From Nostoc sp. CMAA1605 (GTDB lineage Bacteria; Cyanobacteriota; Cyanobacteriia; Cyanobacteriales; Nostocaceae), in assembly GCF_021596505.1 (NCBI RefSeq), contig NZ_PJIZ01000002.1:1-64000 (forward strand): DNA of 64,000 nt. The letters are read 5' to 3'. Positions within the stretch are counted from its first letter, which is position 1. Every line of letters begins with the position of its first letter. Shown here piece after piece: positions 19,376 through 28,626 of this stretch. A program made the translations under genes and the position numbers. The notes below the pieces were generated by a model. That model was not told where the DNA came from, made no database searches, and saw only the letters and a program-made list of their open reading frames with translations.

Positions 19376-20596
19376 ATGCCAAAATTACCTCTACCGCCAT
19401 CACTGATAGGTGCAGAAGTTGGTTCTTTTACTGAGTTGACAATTACTCAAAGAATGCCTGCGATCGCTCGCCGAGTGATTGCAGAAAATAATTTCTCATC
19501 TACAATTAATACCAGATTAGAAAGTCTGGCGACAGAACTATCAATAGGACATTTACCACCTCTTGTTGATGATACTGGTAAAGATTTTGCGGCTTGGAAG
19601 GAATATCTCAATCCCTACGAGGGTCAACGTTGGTTAGACGTTCCCTGGTTCTTAGCAGAAACTTATTTTTATCGGTTAATTTTAGAGATTACTCATTACT
19701 TTCGCCCTAGTATTTGGCAAAATATTGACCCATTTCAATTACAAAAAAATCAAGGTTTAGAAACTTCACTTGAGTCAACAATTCTTTTATGTCATCAGGT
19801 GAATCAATGGTTAGATGATGCCAATAATGGGGAGAAATCAGAACAAACTGCCCTGACGGCACTACTATATTTTGCTTTATGGGGAAATCGAGTTGATTTA
19901 AGTTTATGGTCAGCCTTTGCTGAAGATAGAAGCCGATTTGATATTCAAAATCAACTGGCACATATTCTAGTTAATGATGCGTCTCAAGTTAGTGAATTAG
20001 TAACTAATCATCCAGGTGGTCGTATTGATATTATTTTAGATAATGCGGGGTTTGAGTTAATTTGTGATTTGTGTTTAGTAGATTTTTTATTAAGTAGTAA
20101 TTTAGCTAATCAAGTTTACCTCCATTTAAAACCTCATCCTACTTTTGTTTCTGATGCCATGATTAAGGATGTGCATGAGACGACAAATTTTTTAGCCGCC
20201 ACTAATCATCCCCAAGTAAAATCTGTAGCTAATAGGTTACAAAAACATATTGCATCAGGAAACTTAGTCTTATCTGAAGATTTTTTCTGGACATCACCTC
20301 TAGCATTTTGGGAAATACCTAACTCTCTTAGAAGTGAATTAGCTAAGACTAATTTAATTGTAGTTAAAGGGGATGCGAATTATCGACGATTATTAGGCGA
20401 TCGCCATTGGCATATGACCACAGCAATTGCAGATATAGTCTGCTATTTACCAGCACCAATGGTTGCCTTGCGTACCCTAAAATCGGAAGTGGCTGTCGGG
20501 TTAAAAGCTGAAGTCGTCGAGGAAATTGCCCAATCTGACCCGAATTGGCAAACTAATGGGCAATGGGGTGTAATTCAGTTAGTAACTTCAGGTTAA
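19376..20596 (+). CDS. DUF89/ARMT1-family damage-control phosphatase-like protein
   Basis: 406 residues. Motifs of the family are visible: WLDVPWFLAETYFYRLI in the N-terminal half, the metal/phosphate-site DIILDNAGFELICDL near residue 225, and KGDANYRRLLGDRHW near 330. Family members are metal-dependent phosphatases acting on phosphorylated metabolites (sugar phosphates, damaged cofactor intermediates); the substrate here is unknown. Cytoplasmic. Paired with the small basic protein just upstream. Confidence 0.88.
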   Translation: MPKLPLPPSLIGAEVGSFTELTITQRMPAIARRVIAENNFSSTINTRLESLATELSIGHLPPLVDDTGKDFAAWKEYLNPYEGQRWLDVPWFLAETYFYRLILEITHYFRPSIWQNIDPFQLQKNQGLETSLESTILLCHQVNQWLDDANNGEKSEQTALTALLYFALWGNRVDLSLWSAFAEDRSRFDIQNQLAHILVNDASQVSELVTNHPGGRIDIILDNAGFELICDLCLVDFLLSSNLANQVYLHLKPHPTFVSDAMIKDVHETTNFLAATNHPQVKSVANRLQKHIASGNLVLSEDFFWTSPLAFWEIPNSLRSELAKTNLIVVKGDANYRRLLGDRHWHMTTAIADIVCYLPAPMVALRTLKSEVAVGLKAEVVEEIAQSDPNWQTNGQWGVIQLVTSG

Positions 20597-20918
20597 TATA
20601 AAATTAAACATAAAATCTTCAATAAAAAGATTAAGTTGATATTAACCATCGCTTGGTCAGGAATTAATCTTCACCGGCTAACTTTTGACGTGCAAATCCA
20701 ACAGCTAACACGTTAAATCCAGTCATAACAACAGGAAAACGAAACTTAATTTAGGCAAGTAATAAATACCAATAATCACCCAAAAGTAAGTAGATAATGG
20801 CAATTTTTATATCTAAATTGCTGGATGATTAAATGTGTAATTGGTATGCAAATTCACCTGTCTGATTTGTGTTAGTTGCGTCAATGCGGCAAATTAGTTT
20901 GTGAATCAGGAGTAGAGA
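20597..20918. other. Intergenic region upstream of phoD
   Basis: 322 nt, A/T-rich. Holds an imperfect inverted repeat (TACCAAT at 20766 against ATTGGTA at 20839) and the phoD ribosome binding site AGGAG at 20908. I looked for CTTAACCT-like Pho boxes and saw no convincing tandem copies. Confidence 0.5.
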
Positions 20919-22511
20919 ATGGTAGATTACCGTAATGTTCAACAGTTCCTGCAAAGTCGGGTGAAGCGACGCAATTTAATTATCGGCGCAGGCGCATTTA
21001 CTGGTTTAGCTATTGCTAGCCAATTTCCCCAACAAAGAGCGATCGCCAAAGGCAGATTTTCCGATTATCCTTTCAAATTGGGTGTAGCATCAGGCGAACC
21101 CTATGACACTAGTGTTGTTATTTGGACTCGTTTAGCTCCCGAACCGTTAAATGGCGGTGGAATGCCAAATGTCAATGTACCGATTCGCTGGGAAGTCGCT
21201 ACTGACCCCAGCATGAGACGCATTGTTTCTAGAGGAACTGTACTTGCAACTCCAGAACTGGCTCACTCTGTTCGGGTAATAGTGGAAGGACTTTTACCCC
21301 ATACTTGGTATTGGTATCGCTTTCATGTGAATAGTGAAGCTAGTCCCATCGGTCGGACTCGCACTGCACCTGCGGCTGGTAGTTTCTCTAACCAACTGAA
21401 GTTTGCTTTAGCCTCCTGTCAACACTATGAGCAAGGCTATTACACTGCTTATAAATACATGGCAGAGGATGATTTAGACTTAGTAGTCCACGTTGGTGAT
21501 TATATCTATGAAGGTGGGATCAATCTGACCCGACCCAGACAGCACAATAGTACAGAAATTTTCACCTTAGAAGATTATCGCAACCGTCACGCCCTCTATA
21601 AAACAGATGCCAATCTGCAAGCCACTCACGCTGCTTTTCCTTGGATTGTCACTTGGGATGACCACGAAGTAGAAAACAACTACGCTAATTTGATTTCAGA
21701 AATCGATACAGAACCAGACCAAGATCCAGTCATCTTTGCTCAACGGCGGGCGATCGCTTATCAAGCTTACTATGAACATATGCCCCTGCGTCCCTTCTCC
21801 CGACCAGTCGGCCCGGACATGCAGCTTTACCGGCGGTTAAACTTTGGCAATTTGGCTACATTCCATGTCTTAGATACTCGCCAGTATCGCACAGACCAAC
21901 CTTGTGGCGACGGTACGAGAACAGGTTGTCTAGATGCACTCAGTCCCCAAGCTACAATTACAGGCCAAGCACAAGAAGAATGGCTATTTGATGGACTGGA
22001 TAAATCTTCAGCGAGGTGGAATATCTTAGCGCAGCAAGTTCCCATTGCTCAGAGAGATTTCACCCCCGGCGAGGGTCAATCTTTCAGTATGGATAAATGG
22101 GATGGGTATGTAGCTTCCCGTAATCGCTTAATGAATTTTATCTCCCAGCGTCAACCATCCAACCCTGTTTCCTTAGCGGGTGATGTGCATTCTCATTGGG
22201 CGATGGATCTCAAAGCGAGTTTTGATGACCCTGCTTCAGCTACATTGGGTAGTGAGTTTGTTTGTAGTTCCATTAGTTCTGGTGGTGATGGTGCTGATAT
22301 TACTCCCGCAGTACAAGCTTATTTACCAGATAATCCCCACATTAAGTTCTACAATGGGCAACGGGGATATGTGCGTTGTACTGTGACTCCTACTAGTTGG
22401 CGATCGGATTATCTTGTGGTGTCTGGTGTCACAACTCCTTTCGGGACAATTAGCAATCGAGCTTCCTTTGTAGTTGATAACGGTATTCCTGGAATACGCC
22501 AAGTAGTTTAG
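20919..22511 (+). CDS. phoD: Alkaline phosphatase D family protein
   Basis: 530 residues. The N-terminus RVKRRNLIIGAGAFTGLAIA is a Tat-like signal with KRR followed by a hydrophobic stretch and QRAIA. The body has PhoD motifs: FKLGVASGEPYDTSVVIWTR, an Fe/Ca-site HVGDYIYEGG near 185, TWDDHEVENNY near 245 and LAGDVHSHWAMD near 420. It is a secreted phosphodiester/phosphomonoester hydrolase for phosphate scavenging. A good AGGAG ribosome site sits 7 nt before the ATG. No other Pho gene is nearby. Confidence 0.93.
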   Translation: MVDYRNVQQFLQSRVKRRNLIIGAGAFTGLAIASQFPQQRAIAKGRFSDYPFKLGVASGEPYDTSVVIWTRLAPEPLNGGGMPNVNVPIRWEVATDPSMRRIVSRGTVLATPELAHSVRVIVEGLLPHTWYWYRFHVNSEASPIGRTRTAPAAGSFSNQLKFALASCQHYEQGYYTAYKYMAEDDLDLVVHVGDYIYEGGINLTRPRQHNSTEIFTLEDYRNRHALYKTDANLQATHAAFPWIVTWDDHEVENNYANLISEIDTEPDQDPVIFAQRRAIAYQAYYEHMPLRPFSRPVGPDMQLYRRLNFGNLATFHVLDTRQYRTDQPCGDGTRTGCLDALSPQATITGQAQEEWLFDGLDKSSARWNILAQQVPIAQRDFTPGEGQSFSMDKWDGYVASRNRLMNFISQRQPSNPVSLAGDVHSHWAMDLKASFDDPASATLGSEFVCSSISSGGDGADITPAVQAYLPDNPHIKFYNGQRGYVRCTVTPTSWRSDYLVVSGVTTPFGTISNRASFVVDNGIPGIRQVV

Positions 22512-22712
22512 TTGAATTCTGCAATATATCTCCATTCTTCAGCGTGGGTAAAGGGATGGGGATATATTGCTGAGGAGAATGAGAAAACCTGCCAAAATGG
22601 CAACCTAATCGAATTTAAGGAAGTTAAATTACATAGAAGATAAACGACTTTTCAGATGTGGTTATCAGGGTGTATCCAGTTGTACTGGCTTAAACAAAAA
22701 ATATAAATAATT

Positions 22713-22884
22713 AGGCTTGGCATTTGCTGCGACGGGAACATCTAATTTGTACAGGTTTTGCCATTGAATCATACATCAGCCCCCTAAATTAATGGCAATA
22801 TCTGTCAGGATACCTGAACGCTACAGCAGCAAATGGCAGAGTGGGAGATGAAAGCGATTGATATGCTTTCTCCCACTTTTTTTT
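22713..22884 (+). ncRNA. Candidate structured small RNA with own promoter and terminator
   Basis: No ORF. Promoter-like TTGTAC (22680-22685), 16-nt spacer, TATAAA (22702-22707). The predicted RNA folds into one long interrupted hairpin. CATTTGCTG (22721-22729) pairs with CAGCAAATG (22827-22835). ACAG (22751-22754) pairs with CTGT (22802-22805). TTGCCATT (22758-22765) pairs with AATGGCAA (22791-22798). It is closed by a canonical terminator, GTGGGAGA (22841-22848) with TCTCCCAC (22869-22876) and then eight T. The shape recalls 6S RNA, but the genuine 6S RNA lies at 54.0 kb, so this is a different RNA. Identity unknown. Confidence 0.6.
22840..22884 (+). terminator. Strong intrinsic terminator of the candidate sRNA
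   Basis: Stem AGTGGGAGATGAAAGC against GCTTTCTCCCACT, followed by an unbroken T-tract (22877-22884). Stands 330 nt after phoD and right after the structured RNA. Confidence 0.8.
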
Positions 22885-22888
22885 ATTT

Positions 22889-22957
22889 AGTCATTAGTCA
22901 TTAGTCATTAGTCATTAGTCATTACTCATTACTCAGCACTCAGCACTCAGCACTTAG
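22889..22957. repeat. TAGTCAT / CTCAGCA heptamer array
   Basis: About five copies of TAGTCAT, two of TACTCAT-type and three of CAGCACT in tandem. The array abuts and slightly overlaps the 3' end of cobK. Confidence 0.8.
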
Positions 22958-23699
22958 TCTCGATTTTCTGTAGTAGCCATGTGATTGCGTCTTCAACTTT
23001 GGCTACTTGTTCTCCTGGTGGGATGGGGGGACGGTTGACTATGACAACTGGTATTCCTTGTTCTCTGGCGGCGATGATTTTGGGGTAGGTGGCTTTACCT
23101 CCACTATTTTTGCTGACTATGGTGTCAATTTTGTATTGAGTGAGAATTTTTCGCTCGTCTTCTAGCGTAAAGGGGCCGCGATCGCATAATATTTCCCCTG
23201 GTGGTATGAAAGTCCCATCGCTGGGGGGGTCAATCATTCGCATCAAAAACCAAATATGCTGTAAATGAGCAAAGGCGGCTAATTCTTGTCTCCCGACTGT
23301 TAGAAAGACTCTTTTGGCTTGTTTTGCCAAAATTTGAGCCGCAGCTTGATGATTATCTACTTCTAGCCAGCGATCGCCTGCTACTTTTTCCCAAGCCGGG
23401 CGAGTTAACATTAATCTGGGTATATTGATTTGATTTGCTGCTGTTGCTGCATTCCAGGAAATCTGATTGGCGAAGGGATGGGTAGCATCAATGAGTAGAT
23501 CAATTTGCATCTGACGTAAATAATCGGCTAATCCCGCCGCACCGCCAAAGCCGCCAATCCGCACGTTTCCATCGGGTAGTGATGGTTCACGAGTGCGACC
23601 GGCTAAAGATGCGATCGCTTCTATTCCTGGGATAGTAGCAATTTTAGCAGTTAACTCTGTCGCATCTCCAGTTCCACCTAGAATTAAAACCCGTTTCAA
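22947..23699 (-). CDS. cobK: Cobalt-precorrin-6A reductase
   Basis: 250 residues. N-terminal nucleotide-binding start KRVLILGGTGDATELTAKI, then SLAGRTREPSLPDGNVRIGGFGG, LLIDATHPFA, VFLTVGRQELAAF and SKNSGGKATYPKI: the CobK/CbiJ signature set. Reduces a double bond of precorrin-6A in corrin-ring synthesis using NAD(P)H. Followed upstream (14 nt) by a DUF1636 protein that often travels with cobalamin genes. A CbiG-type protein is far off at 59 kb. Confidence 0.93.
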   Translation of the reverse strand: MKRVLILGGTGDATELTAKIATIPGIEAIASLAGRTREPSLPDGNVRIGGFGGAAGLADYLRQMQIDLLIDATHPFANQISWNAATAANQINIPRLMLTRPAWEKVAGDRWLEVDNHQAAAQILAKQAKRVFLTVGRQELAAFAHLQHIWFLMRMIDPPSDGTFIPPGEILCDRGPFTLEDERKILTQYKIDTIVSKNSGGKATYPKIIAAREQGIPVVIVNRPPIPPGEQVAKVEDAITWLLQKIETKC

Positions 23700-23712
23700 G
23701 TCTTCTCTCTAC

Positions 23713-24105
23713 CTACTGTTTCAAGGATAAAGACGGAATTTTGGCTAATATTCCTTTTTTTAATGGTTCTGGACGTTCCGACCAAGGTAACAACCCATCT
23801 GGTTTTTTATAGTATTTAGTAGCACATTCCAAGACAGCAGATATACTGTCATCAACTGCTAAGTCTCCGAATAAATAGGTCATTTTACCTTCAGCCGCAA
23901 AAGCGACGACGCAGGAACGGTTACAAGCACTCATACATTCCACTGCTTGGATAGGGAATTCTTCTTGTAATTCCCAATCTTGTGCTAATTCCTGTAATTG
24001 ATGCAGAAGTTTTTGACCACCGCTTTCACCTATGCGTTTCCCATCTTGCCAAACGCTAGCACAAGTTGTGCAAACAAATAAACTATGAGCAGTAGTATTA
24101 TCCAT
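23713..24105 (-). CDS. DUF1636 ferredoxin-like (2Fe-2S) protein
   Basis: 130 residues. Cysteines in the pattern FVCTTCASVW near 11-16 and CMSACNRSC near 58-66 fit a thioredoxin-like 2Fe-2S ferredoxin. DUF1636 genes are common in cyanobacterial cobalamin clusters; an electron-transfer role in corrin metabolism is inferred. Upstream of and probably co-transcribed with cobK (13-nt gap). Confidence 0.85.
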   Translation of the reverse strand: MDNTTAHSLFVCTTCASVWQDGKRIGESGGQKLLHQLQELAQDWELQEEFPIQAVECMSACNRSCVVAFAAEGKMTYLFGDLAVDDSISAVLECATKYYKKPDGLLPWSERPEPLKKGILAKIPSLSLKQ

Positions 24106-24340
24106 CTGTACCTCAGTAGATGTGCGTGAATTATAATTATACCGATATCTTTACAATATTTAATTTAAAAGGTAACAGGAAGATTCAGTTTGTAGTCAGG
24201 ACTTTAGTCCTTATTTGCAACTTTATTCCTCAAGAAATCGATAATTTGGACAGATTTTACATGAATTATTCATGATTAATTTATGCGTTATGCTAATAAC
24301 ATGATGCCCTATTTAATAATTATTTTCAGGAGTTAATAAG

Positions 24341-24682
24341 ATGTTTCGCAGATTGTTACTCGCTGTATTATTGGTGGTAATTATCTGGCTGGGATTACTA
24401 TCAAACCCAGCCAGATCACAGCAAGTTGAATCTCGGATAAATAATTTACAAGCAGATTTAAATCGTGTGGAGTCAAGGTTAAGTCAAATCGAGTCAAGAT
24501 TAAATCAAGGTCGTCCTGCTGCATCTCCGAGGACGACAATTACCGTACCTCCTGGTTCTAGAAGAAATTTATCACAGTCAGAACGCGAGAAAATGTTTGA
24601 TAATTTAGCGACTTTAGTAGTTGAATTAAAGCAACAAGTGACTAAATTAGAGACGCGAGTTTCTCAATTAGAATCACGTTAA
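24341..24682 (+). CDS. Small exported coiled-coil protein
   Basis: 113 residues. Signal peptide or anchor at the N-terminus (LLLAVLLVVIIWLGLLSNPA), followed by heptad-patterned QQVESRINNLQADLNRVESR-type coiled coil in two blocks separated by a Pro/Thr-rich linker. Good AGGAG ribosome site 8 nt before the ATG. Family unknown. An inverted GGACTTTAGTCC lies upstream at 24201. Confidence 0.7.
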   Translation: MFRRLLLAVLLVVIIWLGLLSNPARSQQVESRINNLQADLNRVESRLSQIESRLNQGRPAASPRTTITVPPGSRRNLSQSEREKMFDNLATLVVELKQQVTKLETRVSQLESR

Positions 24683-24708
24683 TTTCATAAGGTCATCTCA
24701 GTCAGCTT

Positions 24709-26016
24709 CTATTGCTTGATTTGCGAAAAGACACGATAGCTATTTATATTATTTCCACCCTGATTATCCAACTCCTCGGCTGTCATTTTTAGCAGATTAT
24801 AATCCACATTTTCTGCATAAATGGCAAAGGTGATATTAAACACTTCAATAAAATAAATAATCCATTTACATTCCTCTTCGGATTGATGCTGATAATAATT
24901 GATTAAAGCCGCGATTCGAGTTTCTAAATGACTCCGAGAATATGGAGAAATTAAAATGACCTTCAACAGAATAATGACTAAAGTTAGCGGATGACCTTGA
25001 GAGACTAATAAATTAAATAATTCTGATGGTTCATGCCTATTTTCTATAGTCAAATAATCAATTAATTTGTTGCATATTCGCAGTAATAAGTTTTTGTTGA
25101 TTCTTTCTGTATCTATCTCGGTTTTCCAAACATCTAGTTTTTCCCTTAATGATTTCCTTAAAACTACCACTAATTCTTGGCTACCAACTGATAGAAATAG
25201 ATATTTCTGTAAACTGACTTTAAAGTTATACAGGGTTTGATTGTCAGTTTGTTTCAGGAATATATTAGCTAAATTCTCGTGACTAAATTTACCCCTTTTA
25301 GCAACAATTTTTTTGATGAGGTGTAAAACATTATCACCCAAAATACTAGGATTATTATAGCGTGTGTTAGTAGATGCTTCAGACTGTGAACGAGCAATAT
25401 ACATAGCTAAATCAAACTTGTATTTGTCTTTCATCTGTCTGTAAATTTTGATTGCTGCTTCTTGTTGTTCTTTGGGTTTACTAGTGTCTAAAGATTGAGC
25501 AACTAATAAGTAAGCAGCATAGCGATCGCTCCAATGACCTTGGTTGTTATACTCATTTTTATAGTTAAATATTTTTAGTTCTTGATAATCTTGACTTTCA
25601 ACAAAATTATTCAATCTTTGTCTATATAACAGAGTATTTTTAGAAATATTGTCACTACTCTCAGGTAATTGCGAAAATAAATCAATTAATTCGCGAATAT
25701 ATTGGTATTTTCTTTTAGTTGCCCAATTATTAATTAAAATGTAACAACAGCGTTTAATTGTATTGTGAAATTCTTGCTCATCAGTCAGCAATAAGAGTTT
25801 TTTGATGATGGGAATGTGATTTAAATTATCTACTAGCAAACAACCAACAAATAGCCTTTTAAATTCATGTAAAACATTTTCTGGAGGATAGAGATTTACT
25901 GCTTCCATAAAGAAACTGTAAATCTTATCCTGTAAAATCGGTAGATTTATTTCTTGAGAACTTAATCTAATAATCTTTTGATCCAGTAGATTACTGAGTA
26001 AAGTGTTAGCGGTCAT
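24709..26016 (-). CDS. Unknown helical protein
   Basis: About 435 residues from the ATG at 26016 (MTANTLLSNLLDQKIIRLS); a longer frame from 26088 adds a basic, unlikely N-terminus. All-helical, Leu/Ile/Asn-rich, with no signal peptide or TM helix and no motif that I recognise. A region around YKNEYNNQGHWSDRYAAYLL looks like a TPR-type stretch. It is a single gene, A/T-richer than its neighbours, between the coiled-coil gene and the CRISPR module. Function not assignable. Confidence 0.7.
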   Translation of the reverse strand: MTANTLLSNLLDQKIIRLSSQEINLPILQDKIYSFFMEAVNLYPPENVLHEFKRLFVGCLLVDNLNHIPIIKKLLLLTDEQEFHNTIKRCCYILINNWATKRKYQYIRELIDLFSQLPESSDNISKNTLLYRQRLNNFVESQDYQELKIFNYKNEYNNQGHWSDRYAAYLLVAQSLDTSKPKEQQEAAIKIYRQMKDKYKFDLAMYIARSQSEASTNTRYNNPSILGDNVLHLIKKIVAKRGKFSHENLANIFLKQTDNQTLYNFKVSLQKYLFLSVGSQELVVVLRKSLREKLDVWKTEIDTERINKNLLLRICNKLIDYLTIENRHEPSELFNLLVSQGHPLTLVIILLKVILISPYSRSHLETRIAALINYYQHQSEEECKWIIYFIEVFNITFAIYAENVDYNLLKMTAEELDNQGGNNINSYRVFSQIKQ

Positions 26017-26088
26017 GCAATTACTCAAGACCCTTGAGATTGTGAATTTTATTGTTCTTAGCTTAACCTTTACGCACAGGGCTATCAA

Positions 26089-26412
26089 TCAGTTTATTCA
26101 AAGCTACATTATTTTTTCATTGTAAATTAGTAAATGTACTTTATATTTGATGAATAATTATGACCATTTTCTTCTACACAACAGAAAAATTACGGAGATG
26201 GATTAATTTTGTATAATTGGGCTGGGCTAATTGCTTGATAAAGCTAGCTTGAACAGTGAACAGTGAAATCGTGGGGTCTAAATCACCCGCCTGATAACTG
26301 ATAGCTGATAACTGATGTAACTTTCAACTTTCCACTTACGAGTCGTGATGCGTAAAGCCCCCAAGCACAAGGTACAAAACCAAAAAAGTTTTGTGTCTTG
26401 TGCGTCTTTTAA
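26089..26412. other. Intergenic region
   Basis: About 320 nt, A/T-rich with short direct repeats (GAACAGTGAACAGTGAA near 26249, AACTGATAGCTGATAACTGAT near 26295). No gene or convincing RNA seen. Confidence 0.4.
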
Positions 26413-26429
26413 GTGGGGGATATAAGTTT

Positions 26430-26697
26430 CGACTACACTCAACTGCCGCGAATGGGACACATTTATTTGTTCGCGAAAAATGATACAATCGAAATTGTCC
26501 ACAACACAGGCAGAGTCTCGCCGCAAGGGAGGAACCTGTCTCGTAATGGGTGGCAAAATATTGTTTCGCCGTCGGGCTGCCGGTGTATGCTTGCGGAGGG
26601 TAAAGTAATCTGGGATGTTGCTGTATGGATTCGTCCTTTGGGTATCTTGGAGCTCCCGATGAAGCAAGAATCCCCCGTTTAAAAAACGGGGGAGTGT
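26430..26697 (+). mobile_element. Putative IS200/IS605-type 3' remnant (tnpB end / right end)
   Basis: The stretch ends in CCCGATGAAGCAAGAATCCC and a GC hairpin CCCCCGTTTAAAAAACGGGGG (26672-26692) followed by AGTGTCAA. I remember such sequence from the 3' end of tnpB genes in cyanobacterial IS605-like elements. The reading frame ending at 26682 finishes ...MKQESPV, like TnpB tails. No complete tnpB or tnpA is present. If right, this is a solitary right end that could still contain the omega-RNA region. It lies 23 nt upstream of cas6. Not verified by comparison. Confidence 0.4.
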
Positions 26698-26719
26698 CAA
26701 TCTATTAACTTACTGCATA

Positions 26720-27832
26720 ATGGTGCGTCGTCCCAAGAACAAAATCAATCCCCCAAGTTCTGACTCTGACTGGCCTCTAGAGACGGAAATAGTGGGATTG
26801 GAATTTGAGTTAGCTACAAAAGTAGATGTTTCTTTATATCCGCAGTACACCATTGGACTACACGCTTGGTTTCTTGACCAAGTACGTTCCACTAACCCAG
26901 AACTTTCGGCTTATCTCCATGATGGCGAGTCAGAAAAGCCTTTTACTATCTCTGCGTTGGATGGGGAATTGGTCAGTAGTGGTAAGCAGTTGAAAATTTT
27001 GGCGAATCAAACCTATCGTTGGTATGTGACGGCGTTATCAGGTAGAGTAGTGCAGTGGTTGGCAGAGTGGTTGAAAAATCTCCCTGCTGAGGTGAGTTTG
27101 CGGAACGCGCCTTTACAAATTCTAGGGTGTAATGTGCTTCATCCACCTACAACTTACGCGCAATTGCTAGATGCTGAACATGGAGAAAATCTGAGTTTAA
27201 GATTTATCAGTCCTACTAGCTTTCGTCGCAAAGGTCATCATTTACCCTTACCCTTACCAATGAATGTTTTCCACAGCTACCTACGGCGATGGAATGATTT
27301 TTCTGGTATTCCAGTAGACCAAGAAACTTTTTTAGATTGGATAGATGAGTCTACTTTGATTACTCGTCACCAAATCGCTTCGATGAAAATACTGGCAGGA
27401 AAAAAAGGTGCGGTAACAGGTTTTACAGGGTCAGTAGAATTTAGTTTAGTGAAACAAGCTGCACAGAACACAGAATTTTATCGCTTGTTTTATGCTTTGG
27501 GTAAGTTAGCACCCTATTGCGGAACTGGTCATAAAACAACATTTGGCTTGGGTCAAACCCGCTTGGGTTGGTCATCACAAGTGGTTACAGATGTCCCAGA
27601 GGTGGAAAGTTTGCTAGCGAGTAGAATTGCAGAGTTAACGGAGATATTCACATCTCAACGCAAAAGGACAGGGGGCGATCGCGCTTCTGAGGTAGCATCA
27701 AAGTGGGCTACTATCTTAGCACGCCGGGAAATGGGCGAGTCTTTGCAAGTGGTGGCGAATGATTTACAAATGCCTTATGAAACGGTGAAGACTTACGCGA
27801 AGTTGGCGCGCCGTGCTTTGAAGGTTGAGTGA
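26720..27832 (+). CDS. cas6: CRISPR endoribonuclease Cas6 with C-terminal helix-turn-helix
   Basis: 370 residues. The RAMP ferredoxin-like core contains PQYTIGLHAWFLDQV, with a likely catalytic His near residue 50, and LRFISPTSFRRKGHHLPLP near 165. The C-terminal glycine-rich loop is YCGTGHKTTFGLGQTR near 265. It processes pre-crRNA within repeats. An unusual ~50-residue extension (KWATILARREMGESLQVVAN, then DLQMPYETVKTYAKLARRAL) reads as a helix-turn-helix of sigma-region-4 type. Transcribed away from the minus-strand Cas operon. It is the only crRNA-processing gene here and presumably serves the array at 44.3 kb. Confidence 0.88.
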   Translation: MVRRPKNKINPPSSDSDWPLETEIVGLEFELATKVDVSLYPQYTIGLHAWFLDQVRSTNPELSAYLHDGESEKPFTISALDGELVSSGKQLKILANQTYRWYVTALSGRVVQWLAEWLKNLPAEVSLRNAPLQILGCNVLHPPTTYAQLLDAEHGENLSLRFISPTSFRRKGHHLPLPLPMNVFHSYLRRWNDFSGIPVDQETFLDWIDESTLITRHQIASMKILAGKKGAVTGFTGSVEFSLVKQAAQNTEFYRLFYALGKLAPYCGTGHKTTFGLGQTRLGWSSQVVTDVPEVESLLASRIAELTEIFTSQRKRTGGDRASEVASKWATILARREMGESLQVVANDLQMPYETVKTYAKLARRALKVE

Positions 27833-27918
27833 TGTGTTGCGCGCAGAGGCGCAAAGGCGCGAAGAAGGACGCTAAAATGATGGCTTTTGTGAACACCCAA
27901 CTATTTGACTGATTACTG

Positions 27919-28626
27919 TTAAAGTGTGTTGGGGTCAATTCCTCTTTGTTGTAATTTAGTTAAAAGTTCTTGGAGTTGTTGCTGAGTTTGTTCTAATTGT
28001 TGGTGTTGTTGAAAGTTTGCTTCTTCTGGTGTTAGATATCTCTAGCCTGCTTCATCATACCAAAACAGCCATTCCCGTGTCATACCTTGATAAGTTCCCC
28101 GTTCGCGTCCAATACCTAAGCCAATTTCAGGCATCCAGATTTTATCACCTGACATTAAAATATACTTACCTTCCACTAAGCGATAAACTTCTAAACGTTG
28201 ACGCTTACGCCGTAGGCGCGTCGGTGCGTAAATCACATAATACAAAATACCTAATTCGGCATAATCGATTTTTTTCTGTTCATATTCACCGTTGTAAGTT
28301 TGCGAAACTACTTCTAAAGCTAAAATTGGCGAAATACCCTCTTCTTCCCACAAAACATAGCTATAACGACCATTTTCACCCACGAAACGTTCTACACCCA
28401 GACTCAAAAATCCATCTGGAACGATCACGCCTTCATTTGGCGTATGATATATACCCATATTGATACCGAAAAACCAATCATCACGGTTTTGCCAGATTGC
28501 CGCTAAGATGGCTAACAACAAATTGGGAATTAATATTTGCAGTTCGTTATCCACTGGTGTATCGTCTGAATCTGGTAATTCTGCCGATGAAGGTAAGCAG
28601 TCTAATGGATTGTATTTGAACATCAT
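27919..28626 (-). pseudogene. Uma2-family (DUF820) endonuclease-like protein cut by in-frame TAG
   Basis: The main frame (28042-28626, starts at 28626 or 28623) has the Uma2 restriction-like fold: EGVIVPDGFLS, PILALEVVSQ, KKIDYAELGILYYVIY. After WYDEAG a TAG stop (28042-28044) interrupts. The same frame then continues for 40 codons (RYLTPEEANFQQHQQLEQTQ..., ending RGIDPNTL at 27919), which is the Gln-rich coiled tail typical of these cyanobacterial proteins. A point change has therefore truncated the tail. The domain itself may remain active. Uma2 proteins are abundant and mobile in cyanobacteria; the link to CRISPR is only positional. Confidence 0.75.

Noticed and set aside
20640-20918. Pho box before phoD
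   Set aside because: Only a single weak TTAACCAT-like octamer at 20641, not the tandem spaced copies expected.
23700-24340. Cobalamin riboswitch before the cobK/DUF1636 pair
   Set aside because: No B12-box-like conserved sequence is visible upstream of 24105 on the minus strand.
26278-26700. 140-codon minus-strand ORF upstream of cas6
   Set aside because: No protein-like pattern, and it crosses the putative IS right end and its terminal hairpin.
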